A stretch of DNA of 64,000 nucleotides from Spirochaetales bacterium (GCA_009991955.1 JAACWS010000024.1:1-64000), one strand, 5' to 3'. Counted from the stretch's first letter, positions 8,226 to 18,752 are shown. The notes: generated from the sequence alone by a model not told the origin. Numbers and translations are program-made.

Positions 8226-9272
8226 ATGAAAACAAAGATTTTTTCCGGCTTCATTGGATTACTGTTGGCTGGGCTCGGGGGGTGTATTCCTTTTTCTCCT
8301 CTGGTGGTAGAAAACCCTCCTCCGTTTCCTCCCCTGTTACTGAACTGGAAGATGGAGAGCGAGAGCCGAGGAGTCTTAGAATTCTCGGTACCGGTCAACC
8401 CCGGAGATCCGGAACTGTGGGGTACCGACGAATCCCATGCCATCGAAGTATCTCTCCCGTCCGAGGGTTACGATACCCATATTCGGATAGATTTTGTTGG
8501 CGAGTTACCACTGCCCGGTGATTCTATTACCCTCGTCGGTAGGGTAGAAGATAGGGGAGGAAGTGGTTTGAGTTTTACTGCCCCTTTGTACGGAATGAAT
8601 GCCCACCTACCGGTCTTGCATATTAACGAAGTTCGAGCGGTGAATACCACGACGAAGGCCGAGGCGGTAGAATTGCGGGCCGAAGAGCCAGGGGATCTGG
8701 GGGGGATTACGTTGATTTTTGGGAATCCCGTAGAGCCCGGTTCGATTCTTCGCCTGCCCAGGGTCGAGGTAAGTGAAGGTGATATGATCGTAGTCCATTT
8801 TCGGGCCGATCCTGCCCAATTGCAGGGGGATTATGGCAACTGGGGCCTGGCTGTTCCTACGGGCTCGGCGGAGATCCCTGGGGTTATGAATCTCTATTTG
8901 CCTGGGGGATTGAGTGCTACTGCGGAGTTGATTCTCTTGGCCCGGGATCCTCGGGGGGTAGAATTTCTTGACGGTATTTTTTACTCAAACAAGTCCAACA
9001 ATCCCGAGGACCGATACCGAGGATTTGGAACCCTGGCAACTTTAAAAAAAGCAGAATTTTTTGGGACCACAAATCTATGGTACCCCGAGACCCCCGAGGC
9101 GGTAAATCCCGAAGACTTTCCTACTAGCCTCGGGCTAACCAGTACCCGGACTCTCAATCGGCGACCCTACGACCCAAATCTGGAGTATCCGGGAAAGGCA
9201 GACTGGTTTATTGGAGCGACGAGTACCGGGAGTATAGGTGCAGAGAATACTACGGTTGTGTATGAGCCCTAG
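8226..9272 (+). CDS. Lipoprotein with a lamin-tail-like (LTD) domain
   Basis: 348 residues from ATG 8226. The signal peptide ends with a lipobox at LGGC, so the protein is probably lipid-anchored. Around residues 130-215 the sequence LHINEVRAV followed by EAVELRAEEPGDLGG resembles the start of lamin-tail domains (typically INEV...EWIEL), a beta-sandwich found in many secreted bacterial proteins. The rest is beta-rich and unrecognised. The 3' end overlaps the convergent trxA by 4 bases. Assignment of the LTD fold rests on a short motif and is moderate. Confidence 0.65.
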   Translation: MKTKIFSGFIGLLLAGLGGCIPFSPLVVENPPPFPPLLLNWKMESESRGVLEFSVPVNPGDPELWGTDESHAIEVSLPSEGYDTHIRIDFVGELPLPGDSITLVGRVEDRGGSGLSFTAPLYGMNAHLPVLHINEVRAVNTTTKAEAVELRAEEPGDLGGITLIFGNPVEPGSILRLPRVEVSEGDMIVVHFRADPAQLQGDYGNWGLAVPTGSAEIPGVMNLYLPGGLSATAELILLARDPRGVEFLDGIFYSNKSNNPEDRYRGFGTLATLKKAEFFGTTNLWYPETPEAVNPEDFPTSLGLTSTRTLNRRPYDPNLEYPGKADWFIGATSTGSIGAENTTVVYEP

Positions 9273-9589
9273 AGTCCCTGAATAATGCCTTCGAGGGTCT
9301 TACGGGGAGCGGCGCCGACGTGCTGTTTTACGAGTTTTCCATCTTTGAAGAAAAGAATGGTTGGAATACTCACGATACCGTACTGCTGGGCCAGGTCGCC
9401 CTCGTGGTCGACGTTTACTTTACCAACAACCAAGGAGTCGGGGTTGGCTTGGGCTAAATCGGCGAGGATCGGGGCAATCATCTTACAGGGCATGCACCAT
9501 TCGGCCCAGAAATCCACAACTACAAGTTTGTTGGATTCTAGGACCTCGGTAGAAAAGTTATCTTTGGTTAGGGTTACTTCGTTGGACAT
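9269..9589 (-). CDS. trxA: Thioredoxin
   Basis: 106 residues, standard length. Thioredoxin reduces protein disulfides in the cytoplasm. The active site reads WCMPC in FWAEWCMPCKMIAPIL, whereas WCGPC is usual; the cis-proline segment VSIPTILFF is intact. The Met in place of Gly may shift redox potential or partner choice. It has its own promoter inside the 3' end of trpA, and no thioredoxin reductase gene is nearby. Confidence 0.93.
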   Translation of the reverse strand: MSNEVTLTKDNFSTEVLESNKLVVVDFWAEWCMPCKMIAPILADLAQANPDSLVVGKVNVDHEGDLAQQYGIVSIPTILFFKDGKLVKQHVGAAPRKTLEGIIQGL

Positions 9590-9595
9590 AGGAGT

Positions 9596-9624
9596 ATAGT
9601 AGCTATTCGGTTAGTCAGTGGCAA
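9596..9624 (-). promoter_or_regulatory. Promoter of trxA, leaderless type
   Basis: On the minus strand TTGCCA (9619-9624), 17 bases, TACTAT (9596-9601), 6 bases, ATG at 9589. The -35 hexamer lies within the last codons of trpA. Confidence 0.7.
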
Positions 9625-10390
9625 GTCGAGTAACGAAGTTTGCAACCCTTTCTTCCAGTTCTTTTTCCGAAGTGGCTGGCGGATTCCCGATCGCTCGGAC
9701 CAGGGCGGAGCCTACAATGACGCTGTCTACCAAGGGCTGAAGGGCTCGTACCTGGGCTCGTTCCTGAATTCCGAATCCGACGGCCAGTTGGCCGCCGTAG
9801 GGGCGAAGGCGAGAGAGAATTCGCTGGATGAAGGCCTCGTTTTCGGGGCCCAGCTCGGTTTTTGTCCCGGTAATTCCGGTTCTTAGGGCCCCGTAGACCA
9901 TAGATGGAGAAGTGCTAGTTATGAGGTCGAGCCGGCTATCGGTGGTGGTCGGTACAACTACTGGAACGACGTGCAGACCCTGGGCCTGGGCAGCTTCCCG
10001 CAGTCCTTCGTCGTTGTCGGTCGGAAGGTCAGGAATTATGAGTCCCCAGGCCCCGGCCTCGGCGGCATCGGCGCAGAATTTCTGAACCCCCCGGGCATAG
10101 ACCAGGCTGGCATAGGTCATAATATGAACTCGGGTTCGAGATCCGGGCAGATTTGCAACCTCTCGCACAAAGTCAAATCCCTTAGAAACCCGAAAACCCT
10201 GGGCAAGGGCCCGATTGCACGCAGCCTCGATGGTGGGACCGTCGGCCGAGGGGTCGGAGAAAGGAAACTGAATTTCGATATGGTCGGCCCCGGCTCGAAC
10301 TATCCCCCGGGCTACAGCCTGGGAGGAGGGTAGGTCGGGAAAGAACGGGATCATGTGGACCATGAGGGAAGCAAAGGTTGATTGGTTCAT
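9611..10390 (-). CDS. trpA: Tryptophan synthase alpha subunit
   Basis: 259 residues. It cleaves indole-3-glycerol phosphate to indole, which is channelled to TrpB. A TIM-barrel protein with the catalytic Glu in HIEIQFPFSDPSADGP, and the later YGALRTGITG and VGFGIQERAQV phosphate-binding region. Last gene of the trp operon; its start codon overlaps the trpB stop as ATGA. Confidence 0.97.
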   Translation of the reverse strand: MNQSTFASLMVHMIPFFPDLPSSQAVARGIVRAGADHIEIQFPFSDPSADGPTIEAACNRALAQGFRVSKGFDFVREVANLPGSRTRVHIMTYASLVYARGVQKFCADAAEAGAWGLIIPDLPTDNDEGLREAAQAQGLHVVPVVVPTTTDSRLDLITSTSPSMVYGALRTGITGTKTELGPENEAFIQRILSRLRPYGGQLAVGFGIQERAQVRALQPLVDSVIVGSALVRAIGNPPATSEKELEERVANFVTRLATD

Positions 10391-11631
10391 TGGATACCCT
10401 CCATATCGGCAATTTCGTGGGAAAGAAAGCCCTTCCAGGCTTGTGGGGCAATCGCCTTTGCGGTAATAAAAATATCCTTATCTCCTCTTCCAGACATATT
10501 AATAATCAAGTTCTTTCCTGGGCCCATTTCCTGGGCAATTTTTACGGCCTGGGCTCCGGCGTGGGCACTTTCGAGGGCAAAAATAACCCCTTCGGTGCGG
10601 GCGAAAAATTTGAGCGCCTCGAGGGCCTCGGTATCGGTCGACCGCAAGAATTGTACCCGCCCCGTGGTTCCCAGGTGGGCCAATTGGGGGCCAATTCCTG
10701 GATAATCGAGGCCCGCAGAAATGGAGTGGGTGTCCTGAACCTGGCCATCCTCGTTTAAGAGAAACAGGCTCTTATACCCCTGGACGATTCCGACCGAGCC
10801 GGTTCCGTCCATCCGGGCAGCGTGGTCGCCCAAAGAAGTTCCCCGCCCCCCGGCCTCCACTCCGATGAGGCTCACCCGAGAATCTCCAAGGAAGGGAGCA
10901 AAAAATCCTATGGCATTTGAGCCCCCACCTACACAGGCGACCATACAATCGGGATGAAATCCCCTATCTTTCGACTGGGTCTTTACTTCACCCCCAATGA
11001 TCGACTGAAATTCCCGCACCATATCGGGAAAGGGACTAGGCCCAAGGGCACTTCCCAGCAGGTAATGGGTTTCGGCAAAAGATGAGGCCCAGTCTCGCAG
11101 GGCTTCGTTTACCGCATCTTTGAGGGTTTTTGCCCCCGAGGTGACGCTCGTGACTTCGGCCCCGTAGAGTTCCATGGAAAAGACGTTGGGTCTTTGCCGA
11201 CGTACGTCCACCTCGCCCATATAGACCCGGCAGGGTAAGCCCAATTTTGCACAGACTGCGGCGGTGGCTACCCCGTGTTGACCGGCCCCGGTCTCGGCGA
11301 TAATGCGAGTCTTCCCAATCCGTTTCGCCAAAAGGCCCTGACCCAGAGCGTTATTAATTTTATGAGCTCCCGTGGCCGCCAGCCCCTCGAGTTTTATATA
11401 GATATTCGCCCCGCCGATTTCTCGGGTGGCGTTTTCGGCAAAGACCATAGGGGTGGGCCGACCTACAAAATCGCGAAGCAGGTCTGAGTATTCTTCCTTG
11501 AATATTGGATCGTGAATCGCATCGACAAATGCCTCCTCGAGCTCATCGAGGGCTGTGCGAAGGACCTCGGCTACGTACCGGCCACCAAATTGACCAAAAA
11601 AACCTTGGACCGGCTTATCGGTTTCGAACAC
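10387..11631 (-). CDS. trpB: Tryptophan synthase beta subunit
   Basis: 414 residues using GTG 11631, which has AAGGAG seven bases upstream and gives the normal N-terminus ([19 protein letters not shown]). A longer reading would run through trpCF in another frame and is rejected. TrpB condenses indole with serine using pyridoxal phosphate; the cofactor lysine lies in GAHKINNALGQ, and the phosphate-binding loop is VGGGSNAIG. It overlaps trpCF by 17 bases and trpA by 4, favouring coupled translation. Confidence 0.96.
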   Translation of the reverse strand: MFETDKPVQGFFGQFGGRYVAEVLRTALDELEEAFVDAIHDPIFKEEYSDLLRDFVGRPTPMVFAENATREIGGANIYIKLEGLAATGAHKINNALGQGLLAKRIGKTRIIAETGAGQHGVATAAVCAKLGLPCRVYMGEVDVRRQRPNVFSMELYGAEVTSVTSGAKTLKDAVNEALRDWASSFAETHYLLGSALGPSPFPDMVREFQSIIGGEVKTQSKDRGFHPDCMVACVGGGSNAIGFFAPFLGDSRVSLIGVEAGGRGTSLGDHAARMDGTGSVGIVQGYKSLFLLNEDGQVQDTHSISAGLDYPGIGPQLAHLGTTGRVQFLRSTDTEALEALKFFARTEGVIFALESAHAGAQAVKIAQEMGPGKNLIINMSGRGDKDIFITAKAIAPQAWKGFLSHEIADMEGIQ

Positions 11632-13105
11632 GGTGCATCTCCTTGAAAAAGGCCTGAATTTTTTGTGGGTCTTTTTTACCCGGGCTTTGTTCCAACCCAC
11701 TTGACACATCGACCAGTTCGGGAAAATAGGCGGATAGAATTTCGGATAGGTTTTCGGGATTAATACCCCCGGCCAGCCATAGACCGCCGGTTTGCCGGAA
11801 TTCTTGGGCAATTTCCCCATTCACCCTTTTCCCCGTTCCTCCGGCCAAAACTGGGTCGAAGGCGTCGACCAGGATCCGGGGAGAACGAAATTCTAAAGCG
11901 TTGGCAGCTTCGCCCGGGCCCTTGGGTCGAAGGGCCTTGTACCAGGGGTAGTGGAAGGTTTGGCAGAACTCCGGGGTTTCGGTGCCGTGGAGCTGGACAG
12001 CATCGATGAGCCCCTCTTTGAAGGCCTCTTGAATTTCGTCCCATTCTTCGCTCGCCTCGGGCATCTTGTCCCAAACGACAACAGCGACTTTGAGGATTGG
12101 TAGTTCCTTTACCTGGCGAAGTACTGCCAAGCTCGCCCGTCGGGGGCTCTTGGCAAAGACAAAACCCAGGACATCGGCCCCCGCAGAGGTAACGATTTGT
12201 GCGTCTTCGAGATTCGTAATACCGCAGACCTTAACCAGAGGCCCTCGATATTCACTCGGATCACCTCCGGCCAAGTTCAGATAGAACAGGCGACGGGTCA
12301 TCATCGACCAGAAATTTGTAGGTTCCAGGGGCTTTGGTTTCTGGACGACCTGCACTAACTCAACGGCGAGTCCGGGGGTACGAACAACCGACTCCCCCAC
12401 CAAAATCCCCCGAAAACCCAGGGAAAAAATCCAGCGGGCCTGAAAGGCCGTAAAAATGCCCGATTCATAGACAACCTTCGTCGGCCAATCGATTCCGTGG
12501 AAAAGGACTGGTGGCAAGAGCGGATCAAGGGTAAAGGTTGCCAGATTTCGACAGTTGATGCCGACCAGGGGGGGAGCCAGAGGTCGGACCCGGAGGACTT
12601 CCTCGTAGGTGTGAACCTCTACCAGGACCTGCATACCCAAATCCGTCGCCCTTTGAAACATTGCGGTTAGTGTTTGGTCATCAAGGACCGAAGCGATAAG
12701 CAAAATTGCGTCCGCCCCCGCTCGATAGGAGACGTCTACATCCTCGAGGTCGATGAGAAAGTCTTTTCGTAACACCGCCATGGAAGGCAGGGTCGATTTG
12801 ACCTCAATGAGGTCGGATAAACTCCCGGAGAAATGGTCTTCTTCGGTCAGGATCGAGCAGTGACGAACCCCCGCATTCCAGTACCCTTGTGCCTGGGTTA
12901 CCGGGTCCAGCTCCGGATCGATACTACCCCGGCTGGGGCTTCGACGTTTAATTTCGCAAATGACCCGGGAATCGGTTTTGAACGGTACCAAGGGTACGAC
13001 CCGGGCTTCGGGAACTGGTACCCCGAGGCTCGATCCTTCGACGGCCATTCTTCGCCGCCGGTACTCTACAATATCTTGTCGAAGGTTTATGCCGGACTGG
13101 TTCAC
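11615..13105 (-). CDS. trpCF: Fused indole-3-glycerol phosphate synthase / phosphoribosylanthranilate isomerase
   Basis: 496 residues with two TIM barrels. The N-terminal TrpC part (to about residue 260) shows [19 protein letters not shown] and LVEVHTYEE; the C-terminal TrpF part starts at [13 protein letters not shown] and shows VQLHGTE, ILVDAF and AGGINPENL. It catalyses two consecutive steps of tryptophan synthesis. The TrpC-TrpF order is that of enteric bacteria, but the linker sequence (around [15 protein letters not shown]) is distinct. Stop and start overlaps with neighbours are 17 and 4 bases. Confidence 0.95.
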   Translation of the reverse strand: MNQSGINLRQDIVEYRRRRMAVEGSSLGVPVPEARVVPLVPFKTDSRVICEIKRRSPSRGSIDPELDPVTQAQGYWNAGVRHCSILTEEDHFSGSLSDLIEVKSTLPSMAVLRKDFLIDLEDVDVSYRAGADAILLIASVLDDQTLTAMFQRATDLGMQVLVEVHTYEEVLRVRPLAPPLVGINCRNLATFTLDPLLPPVLFHGIDWPTKVVYESGIFTAFQARWIFSLGFRGILVGESVVRTPGLAVELVQVVQKPKPLEPTNFWSMMTRRLFYLNLAGGDPSEYRGPLVKVCGITNLEDAQIVTSAGADVLGFVFAKSPRRASLAVLRQVKELPILKVAVVVWDKMPEASEEWDEIQEAFKEGLIDAVQLHGTETPEFCQTFHYPWYKALRPKGPGEAANALEFRSPRILVDAFDPVLAGGTGKRVNGEIAQEFRQTGGLWLAGGINPENLSEILSAYFPELVDVSSGLEQSPGKKDPQKIQAFFKEMHRVRNR

Positions 13106-14715
13106 AGGGCAGCTTCTTTTATTCGTTTGCTAAGGAAGATTGTATCTTCGATTTTCTGGGCCACCTTGCCACTTTCCATGGCTTTTCGGGCCAATTCGTA
13201 GCCTTCTTTTATGGTCGAAACAAGGCCGGCAACCTTCATGGCTGCCCCGGCGTTAACACAGACTGCGTCCCGGAGGGCAGGGTTACCCGAGCCCCCAACT
13301 ACCTGCCGGGCGAGTTCGGCGTTGTGGTTTCCGTCCCCACCGACCAAGTCCTCGATCGTATAGGATGGTAGGTCGAGATCTGCTGGGCCGTCGTAGGTGT
13401 AGGTAGAGATTTCTCCTCCCTCGGCAAATTCTGCCACATGGGTTGGGCCGGTGATGGAAATTTCGTCCAGCCCGTCGGCTCCGTGGACGACCATCCCCCG
13501 CTTGATACCGAGCATCTTGGCCGCTGCCGCCATGGTCTCCACCAGGTCCTTGGTATATACCCCAATGAGCTGGTAGTCGGCCCCCGCAGGATTGACCAAA
13601 GGGCCGAGGAGATTCATGAGAGTTTTTACCTTTAGCTCTTTTCGCGCCGGTGCAGCAAATCGCATGGCACTATGGTAGACCGGGGCAAAGAGAAAGGCAA
13701 AGTCGTTTTTTACCAAAAGTTCCTGGGATTGTTTGGGACTGAGGTCGATCGAAAATCCCAGAGATTGATAGAATTCTGCACTGCCACTCCGGCTGCTGAC
13801 CGCCCTATTTCCGTGTTTTGCCGTAGGAATCCCGCAGGCCCCGGCTACCAGGGCAGTGAGGCTCGAAATATTGAAGGTTCCAAGTCCATCTCCTCCGGTG
13901 CCACAGGTATCGAGGCAGGGTTTCGAGGGGGTAATGCGGGCACGCTTTTGTTGGAGTACCCGAGCACAGCCGGCAATTTCTTGGGGACGGATTCCCTTCG
14001 TATTCCAGGCAGTCAGAAAGCCAGCAATTTGAATATCGCTCAAATTACCTTCGGTGAGCTCTTCCATGAAAGATTCGGCTTCTTCAAAACTCAGGTCTTC
14101 GTGGCTCATTATTTTTGTAAGAAGGGTAGACCCAACGAAGGGGGTCCGACGGTAGTTCAGGAAATTTTTCAGGAGGAGTTTTCCCGTCTCGCTGGCGATT
14201 GATTCGGGATGAAACTGAACCCCCTCCAGATTCCATTCCTTGTGGCGTATTCCCATTATTTCGCCGTCTTCCGATCGGGCAGTAATTTCGAACTCCGGAT
14301 TCAATGTGCTTTCTTCGATTGCCAGACTATGGTAGCGAGTAAAAACCGCCGGGCTGGGGATCGATCGAAAGAGCCCCTTTCCGTCGACGGTAATTGCCTC
14401 GGCCTTGCCGTGAACTATCTGTTGGGCGCTGACAATTCGGGCTCCAAAGGCCTGGCCAATTGCCTGATGTCCGAGACAGACGCCCAAAATTGGTATTTTT
14501 CCCGCAAATTCCTTGATTGCCGCCAGACTAATTCCCGCATCTTCCGGCCGGCCAGGACCCGGGCTTATGACGATATGACTCGGGTTCATTTGCCTTATTT
14601 CTTCGAGGGAAATTTTATCGTGGCGTACGACCTTTACGGGTATTTGGGAAATTTCGCAGAAGTACTGGTAAAGGTTGTGGGTAAAGCTATCGTAGTTGTC
14701 GATGAGTAGAATCAT
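13102..14715 (-). CDS. trpGD: Fused anthranilate synthase glutaminase / anthranilate phosphoribosyltransferase
   Basis: 537 residues. The N-terminal TrpG part (1 to ~195) has the glutaminase nucleophile in [11 protein letters not shown] and the catalytic His-Glu in GVQFHPESI. The C-terminal TrpD part shows DTCGTGGDG and [10 protein letters not shown], which bind phosphoribosyl pyrophosphate. It supplies ammonia to TrpE and then adds the phosphoribosyl group to anthranilate. The fusion resembles enteric TrpGD. Its start overlaps the trpE stop by 4 bases. Confidence 0.96.
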   Translation of the reverse strand: MILLIDNYDSFTHNLYQYFCEISQIPVKVVRHDKISLEEIRQMNPSHIVISPGPGRPEDAGISLAAIKEFAGKIPILGVCLGHQAIGQAFGARIVSAQQIVHGKAEAITVDGKGLFRSIPSPAVFTRYHSLAIEESTLNPEFEITARSEDGEIMGIRHKEWNLEGVQFHPESIASETGKLLLKNFLNYRRTPFVGSTLLTKIMSHEDLSFEEAESFMEELTEGNLSDIQIAGFLTAWNTKGIRPQEIAGCARVLQQKRARITPSKPCLDTCGTGGDGLGTFNISSLTALVAGACGIPTAKHGNRAVSSRSGSAEFYQSLGFSIDLSPKQSQELLVKNDFAFLFAPVYHSAMRFAAPARKELKVKTLMNLLGPLVNPAGADYQLIGVYTKDLVETMAAAAKMLGIKRGMVVHGADGLDEISITGPTHVAEFAEGGEISTYTYDGPADLDLPSYTIEDLVGGDGNHNAELARQVVGGSGNPALRDAVCVNAGAAMKVAGLVSTIKEGYELARKAMESGKVAQKIEDTIFLSKRIKEAAL

Positions 14716-16187
14716 TGGGTTACCTCCTGGCTCGCCTCAGCACCGATGCTCCGCAGAAGGGCACCCAGTTTTTCGTTGGTTTCTTCCAGTTCCCTCTCGG
14801 GGGTCGAGTCGAATACTATGCCTCCTCCGGCCTGAAGGGTTAACACCCCATCTTTTTTTAGGGCGCTTCGGATAGTAATACAGGTGTCCAGGTTCCCACC
14901 GGGTTCGATGTACCCAACTACCCCGGCGTAAAACCGTCTTTGCACCCTCTCGAGACGGTCTATAGTTTTTATTGCTTGGATTTTCGGGGCCCCCGATACG
15001 GTTCCCGCGGGGAAGGTTGCCCTCAAAACGTCCAGCCCGTTTTTCTCTGGAGCCAGTGTTCCTTCGACCTGGCTCACGATATGCATGACATGACTGTATC
15101 GTTCAATGACCATGTATTCGCTCACCGCAACCGATCCTGGACTGCAGACTCGACCCAAATCATTTCGCCCAAGATCCACGAGCATGAGATGCTCTGCTCG
15201 CTCTTTGGGATCGCTTAAGAGCTCGTGTTCAAGAGCTAGGTCCTTCGCCTTATCGGGACTCCGACGACGAGTGCCGGCGATTGGCCTCACCAGTGCCCGG
15301 TCTTCTTTTACCTTACAATGGACCTCAGGACTGGCGCCAAAGAGCTCAAAATCCCCAAAGTTTAGGTAAAACAGATAGGGGGAGGGGTTGGTTCGGCGTA
15401 ATCGTCGATAGGCTTCGATGCCAGGAAGATCGGTTTTATACTGGAGTCTGCGGCTGGGTACTCCTTGGAGCAGGTTTCCCAGGACAACTTCTTTGCGCAT
15501 GGCTTCGACGAACTCCTTGTATTCCTCGTCGATCTCGGGACCAGAAATTTTTACCGCTGGATAGAGTGTCTCGTCATCCTTGAGGTAGCTAAAGTTGAGA
15601 TCGTTTATGGTATCTTCGACCTCGGCCAGGGCCCGAACGAGGTCTATCGATTTTTCTCGATAGTTGAGCCCGATGAGGTAGAGAAGGTCGGTATAGTGGT
15701 CAAAAACGATAAAGACATGACCAAAAAGAAACAGTCCATCGGGTAGACCCAGGGGATCGGGTTTTGTCCTCAGAGGAATGGTGTCGCAGAACCTACTGAA
15801 CTCGAAGGATAAAAACCCTATGCCCCCCGCGGGGTACGGAAAGTCTTGGTGGGGTTGTTTATGCTGATTCGCAAAATACAGTAGCAGGTCGAGTATGTCC
15901 CGAGCTTTACTCTGAATGCGGTACTCTTTACCCGCCTCGATCCGTTCTATTCCCAGTGGGGACTTGGCCGAATCCCCGCCGGCAGGGGTAAAATCTTCGG
16001 AGGAAGTAAAAAAGATTCCCCGCGAATCCTGACTCACCCTAAACGCTTCTCTAACCATGAGAAGGCTGTACCGTTCTCTACCCTTTTGGTACGAGGAACT
16101 TTCCAAGATACACCGGGCGTCGAGTTTTTTTGCCAGCCCGTAGGGGGTAAACCGTTCTCCGGGAATGATTTTAATGAGCTCCTCCAT
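14712..16187 (-). CDS. trpE: Anthranilate synthase component I
   Basis: 491 residues. It converts chorismate and ammonia to anthranilate with the TrpG domain of the next gene. The tryptophan feedback-site motif is present (CILESSSYQ), and the chorismate-binding region includes [30 protein letters not shown] and IQAGGGIV-like [11 protein letters not shown]. The start has AGGAG eight bases upstream on a leader of about 35 bases. First gene of the trp operon. Confidence 0.96.
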   Translation of the reverse strand: MEELIKIIPGERFTPYGLAKKLDARCILESSSYQKGRERYSLLMVREAFRVSQDSRGIFFTSSEDFTPAGGDSAKSPLGIERIEAGKEYRIQSKARDILDLLLYFANQHKQPHQDFPYPAGGIGFLSFEFSRFCDTIPLRTKPDPLGLPDGLFLFGHVFIVFDHYTDLLYLIGLNYREKSIDLVRALAEVEDTINDLNFSYLKDDETLYPAVKISGPEIDEEYKEFVEAMRKEVVLGNLLQGVPSRRLQYKTDLPGIEAYRRLRRTNPSPYLFYLNFGDFELFGASPEVHCKVKEDRALVRPIAGTRRRSPDKAKDLALEHELLSDPKERAEHLMLVDLGRNDLGRVCSPGSVAVSEYMVIERYSHVMHIVSQVEGTLAPEKNGLDVLRATFPAGTVSGAPKIQAIKTIDRLERVQRRFYAGVVGYIEPGGNLDTCITIRSALKKDGVLTLQAGGGIVFDSTPERELEETNEKLGALLRSIGAEASQEVTQ

Positions 16188-16229
16188 GCAATCTCCTGTT
16201 TCTGTACATAGTAACTAAAGGGTAGGGGG

Positions 16230-16258
16230 AGAATACATCGGGCGAACTATTTGGTCAA
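16230..16258 (-). promoter_or_regulatory. trp operon promoter
   Basis: On the minus strand TTGACC (16253-16258), 17 bases, TATTCT (16230-16235). Transcription would start near 16223, giving a ~35-base leader with a Shine-Dalgarno sequence. The leader has no Trp-rich peptide and no terminator, so classical attenuation is not supported. Confidence 0.65.
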
Positions 16259-16265
16259 GGAGAGT

Positions 16266-16289
16266 GGTGCGAAAATCGAGTTTCACACC
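16266..16289. other. Inverted repeat upstream of the trp promoter
   Basis: GGTGCGAAA and TTTCACACC form a 9-base stem (one G-T pair) around a 6-base loop, between the coiled-coil gene stop and the trp -35 box. No T-run follows in the minus direction, so it is either a weak terminator for the 16298-18745 gene or a protein-binding site. Confidence 0.4.
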
Positions 16290-16297
16290 CTATTTTA

Positions 16298-18745
16298 CTA
16301 GGGAAGGGTCCGTTGGAGGGTCTGTATGAACTCGGTCATACCCTCGTTATCCTGGTATCGACCAAGAAGATCGACAAAATATCGATCTCGCACCCCGACG
16401 TCTTGAATTCGCAGGGCTCCGTCGACAATATCGCTGGCGTTAAAGAGCACCTCGGTAGTTCCAAGCTCTCCGGCGGCGGTAATGTAGCGATCGATTCGAT
16501 CTTGCATTCCGGGCATTATGTCGGCCACTTCGGGGGTACTAAAGAAGGTATTCATGGTATTTCGGCCCTGAACCAAGGTTTGGCTGGTGGTTTCGGCCAA
16601 TATTCGGTCCTCCAACAGGGCATACTGTTGGTAGTTTGTCAGGACTTGCTCGTAGCGGGCGGCAACAACCGCTAACTCTTCGGCCTGGGCTTGGAGGTTG
16701 ACAAACTCTTCTTCACTAATGCCCGATTCTTGGTCACTGGCCGAGGCCCCGTCGGGTGTAGTTTGGGCCGCAGCGGTGGCTGTAGCGTCGGCGGCAATTT
16801 GAGCGGCAGTAAGCTGTAGTCTTAGTTCTTCAATTTGTTCTAAGGCTGATAGACGCCCCTCCTCGGCCCGTTGGAACTGGGACTGAAGGTTAGAAATTGT
16901 TTGCTGGGAGCTGGTCAGTTGTCTCTGGGTTGCGGACAGCTCTTGTTGGAGTTGGGCGATTTGTTGCCGTTGTTCCGAAATTTGTACTGCATTTTCTTCC
17001 AGAATCCCTTGAGTGCTCTCTTGTTCGGCCCGGGTCTGAGATTGGAAACTGGAGTACTGATTATTGAGCCTTCGGGCCGCTTCGTTGATATTGCCAACGA
17101 ATTGGGAGGCCTGATTCGCTAAAGGGTAGGTCGAAAGCAGGTTTGTGTAGGCGCTTATTGCGGCGGTGTACTGTTGCTGATTGAGTAAGAGGTTCGCCGA
17201 AGTTAGCCCCGGGTTGGCGTCCTCGGTTTGCCGGGTCTGTTGGGTTTGTTGGGTCTGATTTTCGGTGCCCTCTTTGAGTTGTCGAAGGGTCGTTGCAATT
17301 TGAGGGTCTGTAAGGGGCAAAGAGGAAAGTAACTGTTCAAAAGACCGATCGAGGGCTACCCAATCGCCAGCCGAGTAGGCTTGACCCAAGGAACTAAGAG
17401 CCGCGGTAGTAGTATTCTGTAATTCCGCAGCGCTACGATCCTGGGTGTACTGTTGAGCCTCAAGAATTTCGGGGAGGGTCTGAATGACCTGACGATACAG
17501 GGTCGTGGCCCGGGTTCGGTCCCCCGCTGAGGCAGCCGCCCGAGCTTGGGAGGCTGATTCCCGAATAGAACTCAGAATTGCTAAACTCTCGGACAGACGT
17601 GCGGTATCGGAGCTGGTCCGGGCTCGTTCGGCCGCAAGGGTTCGATCGATGAGGTCGATGGCAAACAGGTCTATGTCCCTTCTTCGAGCCAAAGATTGCA
17701 CGCTAATAACCGAGGGATCGTTTAGGTAGGTGCGAAGGGAATCGAGTCCCCGAGTAGCGTCCTCGATTCGACCCTCCCGGATGGCTGCTCGAATCGAGGT
17801 ATACAGGCCTATTAGCTGGTCCTCGGCGGCCTGGGCCCGGGCGGCAGTCTGGTTGAGGGCTGTCAGTTCCGCTTGGGCACTCTGTAGACTTGCGGCGGCT
17901 TCGGCCCGGGCGGCCTCGAGTTCTTCATTTTGCGCATCCATTTGGGCTCGGAGTTCTTGTTCTCGACGTCGGGATTCTTCTTGAATAGTCTGGCGTTCGG
18001 CGGTAGCGGCGGCCAAATTTGAGTTAAATTCCCTTTGGGCAGCATCGAGGCTGTTTTGGAGGCGAATTCGCTCCTCTTCAACCTCGGCGCTATAACGGGC
18101 CAGTTCGGCCTGGAAGGCCGCATTCTTTTCTTCTTCGAAAGCTCTCAGTCGTTCCTGAATGACCTCTTCGCTCAAACCCTCGGCGATGAGCCGTTGCCGT
18201 TCCTGTTGGAGTTCGACATCCAACTGGGCTCGTAGTTCTGCCTCGCGAGCCTGGATTTGTTGCTCGACGTTTGCGGCTAACTGAGAACGCTCTCGCTCAA
18301 TTACTTCAAGGCGAACCTGAATCTCGTTGATCTCTTTGTCTTTTTCTTGAATCGCACCTTCGGCCTCGCGACGAATTTCTGCGACCAATCTTCCTTCGGC
18401 GCTTGATAATTGAACTGTTTCGTTGAGCGCTTGGTTTTCCGAGGCTGCAAAGAGGGTGCTTAGGGTAAAAATCCCCAAGGCAAGAACCCCAGCCGCCCCA
18501 ACATTTACTAAGAGAGGAAGGACAAAACCGTGTTTTTTGGGGATCACTTTCCACGCTAATTCGTCGGCTTTCATTCTATTCGACTGGGCAATTTGATCTA
18601 TTTGCAGTCGAATATCTTCCTGGTCGGCTTCGGAAATACCTGGGGTGAGTGGATCGCCCTCGTGAGCCCTAGCATTTCGCTTGGCGACACTATTTGAGTA
18701 ATTCTTAAAATGAATCGCCTTGCGTAGAAGGCCTCGATCCTGCAT
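16298..18745 (-). CDS. Large coiled-coil membrane protein with periplasmic or cytoplasmic helical domain
   Basis: 815 residues. An N-terminal polar region (1-73) is followed by one hydrophobic segment (about 74-96, VLPLLVNVGAAGVLALGIFTL). A long Glu/Arg/Ala/Gln-rich coiled coil runs to about residue 310, then an Ala-rich helical-repeat region with TPR-like stretches, then a second coiled coil near 560-640. No catalytic motif is seen. A scaffold or cell-envelope organising role is plausible but unproven. Strong promoter with the ATG 7 bases after the -10 box. Confidence 0.75.
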   Translation of the reverse strand: MQDRGLLRKAIHFKNYSNSVAKRNARAHEGDPLTPGISEADQEDIRLQIDQIAQSNRMKADELAWKVIPKKHGFVLPLLVNVGAAGVLALGIFTLSTLFAASENQALNETVQLSSAEGRLVAEIRREAEGAIQEKDKEINEIQVRLEVIERERSQLAANVEQQIQAREAELRAQLDVELQQERQRLIAEGLSEEVIQERLRAFEEEKNAAFQAELARYSAEVEEERIRLQNSLDAAQREFNSNLAAATAERQTIQEESRRREQELRAQMDAQNEELEAARAEAAASLQSAQAELTALNQTAARAQAAEDQLIGLYTSIRAAIREGRIEDATRGLDSLRTYLNDPSVISVQSLARRRDIDLFAIDLIDRTLAAERARTSSDTARLSESLAILSSIRESASQARAAASAGDRTRATTLYRQVIQTLPEILEAQQYTQDRSAAELQNTTTAALSSLGQAYSAGDWVALDRSFEQLLSSLPLTDPQIATTLRQLKEGTENQTQQTQQTRQTEDANPGLTSANLLLNQQQYTAAISAYTNLLSTYPLANQASQFVGNINEAARRLNNQYSSFQSQTRAEQESTQGILEENAVQISEQRQQIAQLQQELSATQRQLTSSQQTISNLQSQFQRAEEGRLSALEQIEELRLQLTAAQIAADATATAAAQTTPDGASASDQESGISEEEFVNLQAQAEELAVVAARYEQVLTNYQQYALLEDRILAETTSQTLVQGRNTMNTFFSTPEVADIMPGMQDRIDRYITAAGELGTTEVLFNASDIVDGALRIQDVGVRDRYFVDLLGRYQDNEGMTEFIQTLQRTLP

Positions 18746-18752
18746 TACCCCT

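Noticed and set aside
11632-11820. N-terminally extended TrpB
   Set aside because: The extension runs inside trpCF in another frame and has no similarity to TrpB; GTG 11631 has a strong ribosome-binding site.
16193-16218. TrpR-type operator near the trp start (GTACATAGTAACTAAAG)
   Set aside because: Only partly like GTACTAGTTAACTAGTAC and not symmetric; no trpR gene in the window.
16188-16222. Leader peptide before trpE (short frame starting ATGTACAGA)
   Set aside because: It contains no Trp codon, overlaps the trpE start and has no ribosome-binding site or attenuator hairpins.
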